From: DATLGB01 sp964242305
GTDB taxonomy: Bacteria > Actinomycetota > Thermoleophilia > Solirubrobacterales > Solirubrobacteraceae
DNA length: 64,000 nt
Direction: 5' to 3'
NCBI GenBank assembly: GCA_964242305.1
Contig: CAXTBB010000007.1
Coordinates: 62,001 to 126,000 of the forward strand
Shown: piece after piece, positions 58,300-64,000 of the stretch
How positions within the stretch are numbered: position 1 is the stretch's first letter
Layout: each line of letters starts with the position of its first letter
Program-made: the position numbers and the translations under genes
The notes under the pieces: model-generated
The model's database searches: none
The model's input: only the letters and a program-made list of their open reading frames with translations
Told to the model about the DNA's origin: nothing

Positions 58300-58938
58300 G
58301 TGGACATCGGCAAGGAGCTGACGAAGCGCCAGCAGGAGATCTACGACTTCATCCGCAAGTACTCCGCCAAGTACGGATACCCGCCGACCGTGCGCGACAT
58401 CGGGAAGGCCGTCGGGCTCGCCTCGTCGTCGACCGTCCACGCGCACCTCTCGAACCTGGAGAAGGCCGGCGTCCTGCGGCGGGATCCCACGAAGCCTCGC
58501 GCGCTGGAGCTGCTGGACCGTGCGGTCGGGTCGGCCGCGGACGCGGTCCGGTCCGTCGTCACGACGGGCGGGCTGCCGGTCATCGGTCACGTCGCCGCCG
58601 GCCAGCCGATCCTGGCGGAGGAGAACATCGAGGAGTACGTCGAGGTACCGACGCTCGCCGGCGGCGACGAGGGCGAGTACGTCCTCCGGGTCCGTGGCGA
58701 CTCGATGAAGAACGCCGGCATCCTCCCCGACGACTACGTGGTCGTCCGCCCGCAGGACACCGCGACGGACGGCGAGATCGTGGTGGCCCTGGTGGGAGAG
58801 GAGGCGACCGTCAAGCGCTTCTTCCGCGAGTCCGACCACGTCCGTCTGCAGCCGGAGAACGACGCGCTGGAGCCGATCCGCTCTCGCGAGGTCAAGGTGC
58901 TCGGCCGGGTCGTCGGCGTCTTCCGCCAGGTGGCGTGA
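58300..58938 (+). CDS. lexA: SOS repressor LexA
   Basis: A 212-residue self-cleaving repressor. The N-terminal winged helix (TKRQQEIYDFIRKYSAKYGY, SSTVHAHLSNLEKAG) binds SOS boxes. The cleavage site is Ala100-Gly101 in GHVAAGQPI; the catalytic dyad is Ser135 (RVRGDSMKNAG) and Lys172 (EATVKRFF). GTG 58300 is nine bases after AAGGAG. RecA filaments trigger cleavage after DNA damage. The stop overlaps the start of a zinc-ribbon gene. An SOS box lies in its own promoter and a second one lies at imuB. Confidence 0.97.
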   Translation: MDIGKELTKRQQEIYDFIRKYSAKYGYPPTVRDIGKAVGLASSSTVHAHLSNLEKAGVLRRDPTKPRALELLDRAVGSAADAVRSVVTTGGLPVIGHVAAGQPILAEENIEEYVEVPTLAGGDEGEYVLRVRGDSMKNAGILPDDYVVVRPQDTATDGEIVVALVGEEATVKRFFRESDHVRLQPENDALEPIRSREVKVLGRVVGVFRQVA

Positions 58939-59276
58939 TGACCGCCCTCGCCTTCGACTTCAGCTACGAGGAGCCGGCGGCCCGCGAGGACGGCGTCGCC
59001 CCGGCACCGGCCTCCCGCCGCCGGCTCTACGCGGTCCGCGGCACGGTCGACGAGCCCGCCGCCGTTGCCGCCGTGGTTGCTCCGGTCCCCGCACCCGTCC
59101 TCCGGGCGCTCCCGACGCCGACGCTCGACGCCGTGCTCGGCCAGGCCTGGTCCGCCCTCGCCACGGGCTTCACCGCCTGCCCGGTCTGCCACGAGGAGAC
59201 CATGACCGCCCGCTGGTCGTCCGGTCACCGCATCGCCGGAGGCCGCTGCGCCTCCTGCGGATCCACGCTCGACTAG
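58938..59276 (+). CDS. Zinc-ribbon protein translationally coupled to lexA
   Basis: A 112-residue protein. The first ~70 residues are Ala/Pro-rich and low in order; the C-terminal part has two CxxC knuckles in FTACPVCHEETMTARW and GGRCASCGSTLD, a four-Cys zinc ribbon. The ATG at 58938 shares a base with the lexA stop (TGATG), so translation follows lexA and expression should be SOS-inducible. It could bind DNA or a protein such as LexA or RecA. I do not recognise a described function. Confidence 0.7.
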   Translation: MTALAFDFSYEEPAAREDGVAPAPASRRRLYAVRGTVDEPAAVAAVVAPVPAPVLRALPTPTLDAVLGQAWSALATGFTACPVCHEETMTARWSSGHRIAGGRCASCGSTLD

Positions 59277-59373
59277 CCCGCCGCGCCGCCGCCGCGCCAC
59301 GCCGCCCCGCACGCTGCTGCCGCCCGCGGGGCGCGGCCGCCCCGCCGCCGCCCGCCCCGCCGCCGCCGCCAGC
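59277..59373. repeat. CCG/CGC-rich low-complexity tract
   Basis: About 95 bases of almost pure C and G made of CCGCCG-like units between the zinc-ribbon gene and the palindrome. No open frame with coding character or RNA structure is obvious. It may arise from replication slippage. Confidence 0.6.
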
Positions 59374-59424
59374 GGGGGTGTGTCACCTTTGTTACCGCCT
59401 AGGGAACAGATGTGACACACCCCC
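59374..59424. repeat. 51-base near-perfect palindrome upstream of rnpB
   Basis: GGGGGTGTGTCAC (59374-59386) and GTGACACACCCCC (59412-59424) form a perfect 13-bp stem. The 25-base centre continues as a stem: after one mismatch come TTT/AGA pairs, GTT/AAC, a mismatch, CC/GG and a GCCTA loop. It lies about 105 bases before the RNase P RNA. It could be a dispersed REP-type element, a regulatory hairpin or a small RNA. Confidence 0.7.
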
Positions 59425-59528
59425 ATCGGCGCGGCCCATCCCGGCTCCCTACCCAGCCGAATCAGCGAGCGCCGGGCCAATCGCGGCGTTCGGACGGAGC
59501 GCGCATCGCTGTGCGCGTGTACCGTCCA

Positions 59529-59843
59529 CCGAGCAGGCTGAGCAGCCGCGGGAGCCATCCGGCTCTCGAGGAAAGTCCGGACACCACAGGGCGAGGTGGT
59601 CGGTAACGCCGACCCGGGGGAACCCGCGGGAAAGTGCCACAGAAATGACACCGCCGGCTCCGGCCGGTAAGGGTGAAATGGTGCGGTAAGAGCGCACCGG
59701 CGTCGCGGCGACGCGGCGGCCAGGCAAACCCCACCTGGTGCAAGGCCGAGCAGGACCGCTTGCAGGCTGCCCGCCAAGGTCCAGGTAGGCCGCTCAGATG
59801 GATGGCTGCTCTCGACAGAATCCGGCTTACAGGCCTGCTACGG
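59529..59843 (+). ncRNA. rnpB: RNase P RNA (class A)
   Basis: The catalytic RNA of RNase P, which matures tRNA 5-prime ends. Helix P1 pairs CCGAGCAGGC at the start with GCCTGCTACGG at the end (one bulge). Conserved region I reads GAGGAAAGTCCGGAC and conserved region V reads ACAGAATCCGGCTTAC; these form helix P4. Internal AGAAATGACACC, GGGTGAAATGGTGCGG and the GGTGCAAGGCCG region are also typical. The length of ~315 bases is short for class A but the core is complete. Ends are set by P1 and may be off by a few bases. Confidence 0.93.
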
Positions 59844-59870
59844 AGAGGCCCCGCGCGAGCGGGGCCTCTC
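59843..59870 (+). terminator. rnpB terminator
   Basis: A 12-bp perfect stem GAGAGGCCCCGC / GCGGGGCCTCTC with a GCGA tetraloop, beginning at the last base of helix P1. It is a very stable intrinsic-type terminator with only a short T-tail (TCAT). Confidence 0.85.
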
Positions 59871-59888
59871 TCATGGGATAACCCGGAC

Positions 59889-60713
59889 ATGGAACACGCA
59901 GAGAAGGCCCGCCGGCTGCTCGAGCTCCACCACGGCGACGTCCCGCTGCTGCTCGCCAACGCCTGGGACCCGGGGTCGGCGCGGCTGCTGGACTGGCTCG
60001 GGTTCGAGGCGCTGGCCACCACGAGCAGCGGCCACGCCGCGACTTTCGGCCGCCTCGACGGCGGGGTCACCCGCGACGAGGCGCTGGACCACGCCGCCGC
60101 GCTCGTCGCCGTCACGGACAGGCCGATCTCAGCCGACCTCGAGAACGGCTTCGGCGACGACGAGGACGCGGTCGCGACGACCATTCGCGGGGCGCTCGAC
60201 GCCGGGCTAGCCGGCGCGTCGATCGAGGACTCGACCGGCCAGGGAGACGACGCCGGCATCTACGACCGCGACCGCGCCGCCGCTCGCGTCGCCGCCGCGG
60301 CCGAGGTCGCCCACGGCGGCGGCGTGCGACTGGTGCTGACCGCCCGCTGCGAGAACTACCTGCACGGCCGGCCCGACCTCGCGGACACGATCGCCCGGCT
60401 GCAGAGTTACGGCGCCGCGGGCGCCGACGTCCTCTACGCCCCCGGCGTCACCGATGCCGACGAGATCCGCTCGCTGGTCGCCGCGGTGGATCGGCCGGTG
60501 AACGTCCTCGCGCTGCCGGGCGCCCCGACCGTGAACGAGCTCGCCGAGCTGGGCGTCGCCCGCGTCTCCGTCGGCGGCGCCTTCGCGTTCGCGGCCCTGG
60601 GTGGGGCGGTCGCCGCCGCGAAGGAGCTTCGCGAGCACGGCACCTACGGGTTCTGGGACGCCGCCGGCGTCGGATCGAAGGCCGCCGAGGCCGCCTTCGT
60701 ACCAACTGCGTGA
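59889..60713 (+). CDS. Isocitrate lyase/PEP mutase family enzyme
   Basis: A 274-residue (beta/alpha)8 enzyme of the PEP mutase/isocitrate lyase superfamily: LLANAWDPGSARLLDWLGFE, ISADLENGFGDDE, AGASIEDSTGQGD with the metal acids, LVLTARCENYLHGRPD, VLYAPGVTDADEI. Members cleave or rearrange C-C or C-P bonds in 2-hydroxy/2-methyl dicarboxylates. The lyase signature KxCGH is not seen, so it is a generic member. ATG 59889 stands 18 bases after the rnpB terminator. The substrate cannot be named. Confidence 0.85.
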   Translation: MEHAEKARRLLELHHGDVPLLLANAWDPGSARLLDWLGFEALATTSSGHAATFGRLDGGVTRDEALDHAAALVAVTDRPISADLENGFGDDEDAVATTIRGALDAGLAGASIEDSTGQGDDAGIYDRDRAAARVAAAAEVAHGGGVRLVLTARCENYLHGRPDLADTIARLQSYGAAGADVLYAPGVTDADEIRSLVAAVDRPVNVLALPGAPTVNELAELGVARVSVGGAFAFAALGGAVAAAKELREHGTYGFWDAAGVGSKAAEAAFVPTA

Positions 60714-60776
60714 CGGAGGCGTGACAACTCACGCGCGCCCGCCCGGATCGCGACCTCTGCGTGATGGACTCGCGAC

Positions 60777-61025
60777 ATGTGGCTCGGCCTCCAGCACTTC
60801 TCACCCCACGAGACCGACGGCGAGGGCCGTGACGTGATCGTCGTGGGCTACGACCCGCGGCGCGCGTTCACGATCGGTGGCCACGCCGACGCGATCCCGA
60901 AGATCGTCCGCATGCTGCGCGCGGCGGCGAACCCCGAGGGCTGGACCGCACGCTGCCGGACCTGCGGAACCGCCATCGACGTCCCGCCGCTCGACGACCT
61001 GGAGGTCACGTGCGCTTCAGCCTGA
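60777..61025 (+). CDS. Small hypothetical protein with C-terminal Cys motifs
   Basis: An 82-residue protein: MWLGLQHFSPHETDGEGRDV, then HADAIPKIVRMLRAAANPEG and the end ARCRTCGTAIDVPPLDDLEV-TCASA. One CxxC and one further Cys could make an incomplete zinc knuckle. It overlaps the next small gene by 16 bases in another frame, which suggests coupled translation. No family is recognised. Both are short, so the calls rest on start codons, overlap and codon bias. Confidence 0.5.
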   Translation: MWLGLQHFSPHETDGEGRDVIVVGYDPRRAFTIGGHADAIPKIVRMLRAAANPEGWTARCRTCGTAIDVPPLDDLEVTCASA

Positions 61026-61228
61026 TGCACGTCGACGAGGACTCCGACGAGGTCGTCCTGCTGGTCCCCGACGCGGCCGAGCCAACGGCCGTCTGCGTCC
61101 CACTCGACGCCCTGCCCGCGTTCCTGCCCCTGCTCGCCGAGGCCACCGCCGACCTCCCGGAGCAGTGCTGCCCGGCCTGCGGGGACCTGCTTCCCGGCCA
61201 CCCCGACCACGCCCTCGATGCCGGCTGA
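61010..61228 (+). CDS. Small hypothetical protein with CCPACG motif
   Basis: A 72-residue protein from GTG 61010: MRFSLMHVDEDSDEVVLLVP, LDALPAFLPLLAEATADLPE and CCPACGDLLPGHPDHALDAG. A CPxCG knuckle followed by His residues could bind zinc. It overlaps the preceding small Cys-containing protein, with which it may form a pair. No family is recognised. A Uma2-family gene starts 23 bases after its stop. Confidence 0.5.
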   Translation: MRFSLMHVDEDSDEVVLLVPDAAEPTAVCVPLDALPAFLPLLAEATADLPEQCCPACGDLLPGHPDHALDAG

Positions 61229-61250
61229 GACCGCAGGTACGATTCGTGCC

Positions 61251-61829
61251 ATGCCCGTGTTCACCGATCGGGGCGAGGAGCTGTACCCGATCTCCCGCGA
61301 CGTCTTCAACGCGATGTTCGACGCGGGCATGTTCGGCGACGAGCAGCGCGTGCACGTCGAGCTTCTCGACGGGGCCATTGTCCCCGTGAGTCCCGAGGGG
61401 CTCACCCACGCGCGGATCCTCGGCGACGTCACCGCCTGGGCCGTCCGCGGTGTGGACCTGGAACGGTTCGTCGTCCCGATCAACGCTCCGCTGGCCATGA
61501 GCCCGCTCTCGCAACCACAGCCTGACGTGATGATCGTGGATCGGGCCGTCTATGACGGGACCGAGCACCCGACCCGGCCGTACCTCGTGATCGAGGTCTC
61601 GCACACCACGCTGCGCACGGACCTCAGGCGCAAGGCGGATATCTACGCGCGCGGAGGGGCGCCCGAGTACTGGGTGGTCGACGTGGCTCGTCGCGCCGTG
61701 CATGTTCACCGCGATCCGCGCAGGGACGTCTACGCGAGCGTGACGCTCGTCGAAGCGCCGGCGGCGCTGGAACCAGTCGGCCTGGACCTAACGCCGCTGG
61801 ATCTCGCCAAGCTCTTCGCGGAGGGATAA
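61251..61829 (+). CDS. Uma2-family (DUF820) PD-(D/E)XK nuclease-fold protein
   Basis: A 192-residue protein with the Uma2 pattern: GEELYPISRDVFNAMFDAGM, ELLDGAIVPVSPEGLTHA, QPDVMIVDRAVYD (catalytic Asp), YLVIEVSHTTLRTDLRRKAD (Glu and Lys) and YARGGAPEYWVVDVARRAV. A PD-(D/E)XK active site is complete, though no DNA target is known for the family. A TACGAT -10 at 61238-61243 puts transcription close to ATG 61251, so the message is probably leaderless. An in-frame ATG at 61218 is less likely. Confidence 0.85.
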   Translation: MPVFTDRGEELYPISRDVFNAMFDAGMFGDEQRVHVELLDGAIVPVSPEGLTHARILGDVTAWAVRGVDLERFVVPINAPLAMSPLSQPQPDVMIVDRAVYDGTEHPTRPYLVIEVSHTTLRTDLRRKADIYARGGAPEYWVVDVARRAVHVHRDPRRDVYASVTLVEAPAALEPVGLDLTPLDLAKLFAEG

Positions 61830-61869
61830 CCCCATGGCCGTGGTTCAACGGATCTGGAAGGCTCGCGCC

Positions 61870-62892
61870 ATGCGAACCCGCCTCCTCGTCGCCGCCCTCA
61901 CGTCGGGCCTCCTCGCGCTCCCCGCGCCGGCCGCCCACGCCACGCTCGTCTACTCGACGTTCACGAAGACGTCGGCCAAGGTGCACGTCGCCGCCGACGA
62001 CGGGACCGGCAGCCGCGTCCTCGCCAGCAACGCGAACACGCCGCGCATCTCGCCGGACGGCCAGAACGTCGCCTACGTCAGCCACCCGTTCAGCGACTCG
62101 CCCGAGGTCCAGATCATCCCCACCGCCGGCGGGACCCCGCGGCAGGTCATCGACCACTGGTCCTACGGGATCCTCGCCTGGTCGCCCGACGGCACGCACC
62201 TGGTCGCCAACGCCGGCGGCCTGCGCGGCAAGCAGCGCCTCAAGCTCATCGACGTCGCCACCGGGACGGCCCGCACGGTCGCGCGCGGCTTCTTCGGCAA
62301 CGCCACCTTCTCCCCCGACGGCACCCAACTCGCCTACGACCTGTCGAAGAAGCAGGAGGCCTTCCCGAAGGTCGACCTCTACGCGGCGCCGGTCGCGGGC
62401 GGCGCACCGCGCCGCCTGACCCGCAACGGGCACAGCCTGTTCCCGCTCTGGGGGCCGACGCGGATCGCCTACACGCGCTACGCGAGGGCCAAGCGCAAGC
62501 ACCCCGAGCAGGACAGCCCGAAGGACAACCTCTCGCTGCTGGACCCCGCCACGGGCATGAGCACCAAGCTGACCAACGACGCGGTGCCCTACCTGCTGGC
62601 GGGTCTGACGCCCGCGGTGTGGTCCGCCGACGGCACGAAGCTGCTCGCCCAGTTCAGCGGCCAGGACACCGTCTACACCGTGACGGTGGACCCGGCGACG
62701 GGCACGGAGCGCGTCGTGGGCAAGAAGACCCAGGGCATCATCCCCTACGGCCTCTCCCAGGACGGCTCGACCATCCTCGCCGTCACGAGCCAGGTCGAGA
62801 GCGCCGACGGCGACATCGTCACCGCCGCCTACGCGGGCGGCCCCACCACCGTCCTGATCAAGCACGGCAACGAGCCCGACTGGACCCGCTGA
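61870..62892 (+). CDS. Secreted TolB-like beta-propeller (PD40) protein
   Basis: A 340-residue exported protein. The signal peptide (MRTRLLVAALTSGLLALPAP to AHA) precedes about six TolB/PD40 blades, for example NTPRISPDGQNVAYVSHPF, GILAWSPDGTHLVAN, NATFSPDGTQLAYDL and PAVWSADGTKLLAQFS. Propellers of this type bind proteins or polymers. ATG 61870 is used because a signal peptide begins there; an in-frame ATG at 61834 adds 12 residues. A strong hairpin follows the stop. Confidence 0.85.
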   Translation: MRTRLLVAALTSGLLALPAPAAHATLVYSTFTKTSAKVHVAADDGTGSRVLASNANTPRISPDGQNVAYVSHPFSDSPEVQIIPTAGGTPRQVIDHWSYGILAWSPDGTHLVANAGGLRGKQRLKLIDVATGTARTVARGFFGNATFSPDGTQLAYDLSKKQEAFPKVDLYAAPVAGGAPRRLTRNGHSLFPLWGPTRIAYTRYARAKRKHPEQDSPKDNLSLLDPATGMSTKLTNDAVPYLLAGLTPAVWSADGTKLLAQFSGQDTVYTVTVDPATGTERVVGKKTQGIIPYGLSQDGSTILAVTSQVESADGDIVTAAYAGGPTTVLIKHGNEPDWTR

Positions 62893-62897
62893 ACGAG

Positions 62898-62925
62898 CGA
62901 GGGCCCCGGTTCCCCGGGGCCCTCG
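62898..62925. terminator. Bidirectional terminator hairpin
   Basis: CGAGGGCCCCGG and CCGGGGCCCTCG form a perfect 12-bp stem with a TTCC loop, between convergent genes (stops at 62892 and 62953). There is no long T-run on either side. Confidence 0.8.
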
Positions 62926-62952
62926 TCACCTGCGGTGGTCATCCGCGGACGG

Positions 62953-63582
62953 CTAGCCGGCATCCTCGGTCTCGTCCCCGGCGAGCAGGCGGTACAGCGC
63001 CTTGCGCGCGTCGACGATGACCTCGCGGGCCTGGGCGATCTGCTCGTCCGTCCCCGCCTGGGAGACCTGGACGAGCGCGGTCGCGAGCTGTCCGAGGAGG
63101 CTGCGCAGCTCCAGCCGGCCTTCGCCGACCTCGGTGCCCAGCCCGGCCCACGGCTCGCCGAGCTTCTCGCGGTTCTCCTCGACGTAGGCGGTGCCCGCCT
63201 CGGTCAGGGAGAACGTCTTGCCGGCACCGCTGGCGGTGTCGCCGGTCACGAGCCCTTCGTCCTCGAGCTGGGCGAGGGCGGGGTAGACCGAGCCGGGGCT
63301 CGGGCGCCAGACGCTCTCGCTGCGGGTCTCGATCTCCTGCATGAGGCCGTAGCCGTTGAACGGCTGCTCGGCCAGCAGGACGAGGATGGCGGCGCGGACG
63401 TCGCCGCGGCGCATCCGGCGCCGCCCTCGGTGGCCGCGGCCGAAGTCGCCGGGGCCGAAGCCCGGGCCACCCCAGCCGGGTCCGAACTGGGGACCGCCCC
63501 GGTGTCCGCCCCCACGGCCCATGGCCATGAAGTGGCGGCCGCGCGGCCCTTGGAGTGGGTGTGCGTAGGTTGCACAACTCAT
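62953..63582 (-). CDS. PadR-family transcriptional regulator
   Basis: A 209-residue regulator. A Gly/Arg-rich leader (MGRGGGHRGG, GRGHRGRRRMRRG) precedes the PadR winged helix: AAILVLLAEQPFNGYGLMQE, SESVWRPSPGSVYPALAQLE, GLVTGDTASGAGKTFSLTEA. The C-terminal helical part dimerises. ATG 63582 has AAAGGA upstream. Its promoter holds the palindrome CGATATATCG, so it is probably autoregulated. The next divergent gene is the imuB-like polymerase. Confidence 0.9.
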   Translation of the reverse strand: MSCATYAHPLQGPRGRHFMAMGRGGGHRGGPQFGPGWGGPGFGPGDFGRGHRGRRRMRRGDVRAAILVLLAEQPFNGYGLMQEIETRSESVWRPSPGSVYPALAQLEDEGLVTGDTASGAGKTFSLTEAGTAYVEENREKLGEPWAGLGTEVGEGRLELRSLLGQLATALVQVSQAGTDEQIAQAREVIVDARKALYRLLAGDETEDAG

Positions 63583-63617
63583 ATCGCGTTCCTTTCGTTG
63601 ACAGTAGCGATGCAATA

Positions 63618-63646
63618 ACGATATATCGCAATGGCTCGGATGTCAA
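63618..63646 (-). promoter_or_regulatory. PadR promoter with CGATATATCG operator
   Basis: On the minus strand TTGACA (63646-63641), 17 bases, then TATCGT (63623-63618). The palindrome CGATATATCG (63619-63628) covers the -10. On the plus strand TTGACA (63598-63603) and TATATC (63622-63627) give a mirrored promoter over the same palindrome, pointing at imuB. Confidence 0.75.
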
Positions 63647-63671
63647 GTCGAGTTCCGGACTTGCGCCGTGT

Positions 63672-63687
63672 GGGAACATGTGTTCGC
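63672..63687 (+). promoter_or_regulatory. SOS box at the imuB-like gene
   Basis: GGGAACATGTGTTCGC is a LexA-box match to the core GAAC-N4-GTTCG, comparable with the site at lexA. It ends directly at the ATG (63688). Confidence 0.8.
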
Positions 63688-64000
63688 ATGATCGTCTGCC
63701 TCCAGATCCCCCGCTTCGCGCTGACGATCGCCGCGGGCCGGGACGCGCAGCTCAGCGGTCCGCTCGCGCTCGCCCCCGAGGCCGGTCGCGAGCCGGTGGT
63801 GGGGGAGGCGTCCGCCGCCGCCGAGACCTTCGGCGTCCGCGCCGGCATGCGCCTTGGGGAGGCGCTGGCGCGCTGCCCGGAGCTCAGGCTCGTCCCCCCC
63901 GACCCCGCCGGCGTCGCCGACGCCCAGGAGGCGCTGCTGCGCGCGCTGGAGGCGATCGGCGCGGCCGTCGAGAGCGGCCGTCCCGGCCTCGCCTTCTTTG
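63688..64000 (+). CDS. imuB: ImuB-like Y-family DNA polymerase homologue (partial, N-terminus)
   Basis: The first 104 residues; the gene runs off the right edge. MIVCLQIPRFALTIAAGRD followed by VVGEASAAAETFGVRAGMRL and GEALARCPELRLVPPDP is the ImuB/Y-family opening (the GVRxGM, A..CP.L pattern). ImuB is a catalytically degenerate polymerase that works with DnaE2 in damage-induced mutagenesis. In the visible part the first catalytic acid of true Y-family polymerases (the D in the DMDxFF motif) is absent, as expected of ImuB. An SOS box touches the ATG and there is no separate ribosome site, so the message may be leaderless or very short-leadered. Confidence 0.8.
   Translation, partial: MIVCLQIPRFALTIAAGRDAQLSGPLALAPEAGREPVVGEASAAAETFGVRAGMRLGEALARCPELRLVPPDPAGVADAQEALLRALEAIGAAVESGRPGLAFF

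Noticed and set aside
59277..59373. CCG-rich tract as a CRISPR or tandem-repeat array
   Set aside because: There are no spaced identical direct repeats and no cas genes; it is simple-sequence DNA.
59378..59689. Short open frames through the palindrome and rnpB
   Set aside because: They overlap the RNase P RNA, whose conserved regions explain the sequence.

Overview
The window is high-GC DNA from an actinomycete-type bacterium, probably of the Thermoleophilia/Solirubrobacterales type. The evidence is an actinobacterial SOS box (TCGAACACATGTTCGT) at lexA, a bacterial class A RNase P RNA, CcmE/CcmF cytochrome c maturation genes, many GTG starts, several probable leaderless transcripts and many stop/start overlaps. 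The lineage is inferred from gene content only. There is no plasmid, phage, insertion sequence, rRNA or CRISPR signal.

Left part (1-28.4 kb): an aromatic-compound catabolic region with two parallel gene sets. Set A has a sugar-type ABC transporter (cut by the left edge), a VOC-fold dioxygenase, a fumarylacetoacetate hydrolase (FAH) family enzyme, a GntR regulator, an MhpA-like flavin hydroxylase, a secreted LVIVD-repeat protein and an alpha/beta hydrolase. The same 14-bp palindrome sits in both promoters that flank its GntR gene. Set B (18.2-28.4 kb) has paralogous FAH, VOC dioxygenase, GntR and flavin hydroxylase genes, but with a branched-chain-amino-acid-type ABC transporter (fused LivH-LivM, LivG, LivF, binding protein) and a secreted esterase. 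Between the sets lie a quinone-reductase-like gene with its Rrf2 regulator, a metallo-beta-lactamase/FAH fusion, a zinc alcohol dehydrogenase, an XRE/MmyB regulator, a GAF-GAF-GGDEF cyclase, a cytochrome P450 with an alpha/beta hydrolase, and two small proteins. The likely logic is ring hydroxylation, extradiol cleavage, then FAH or alpha/beta hydrolase processing; the substrates are not readable from the sequence.

Middle (28.4-50.8 kb): a membrane GGDEF cyclase; a threonine/serine dehydratase followed by decayed asparaginase and RidA genes; a LysR regulator; DUF1059 and EAL proteins; a phosphotransferase fusion with its TetR regulator and operator; a secreted SGNH protein; a His-rich peptide; a very large subtilase with LamG modules; a flippase-like membrane protein; a WYL regulator opposite an MFS exporter; several metallo-beta-lactamase-fold and small enzymes; and a frameshifted quinone oxidoreductase.

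Right part (50.9-64 kb): housekeeping genes. These are ccmE-ccmF-ccmI, secG, mobA, a PmbA/TldE-like gene, an iron-type alcohol dehydrogenase, LysR, tRNA-Leu(GAG), SOS-regulated lexA coupled to an undescribed zinc-ribbon gene, a 51-nt palindrome, rnpB with its terminator, a PEP mutase/isocitrate lyase family enzyme, two small zinc-ribbon proteins, a Uma2 nuclease-fold protein, a PD40 protein, a PadR regulator, and the start of an imuB-like polymerase with a second SOS box. No gene-free stretch exceeds about 265 bases apart from the rnpB region. The longest, 33146-33408, shows nothing I can identify.
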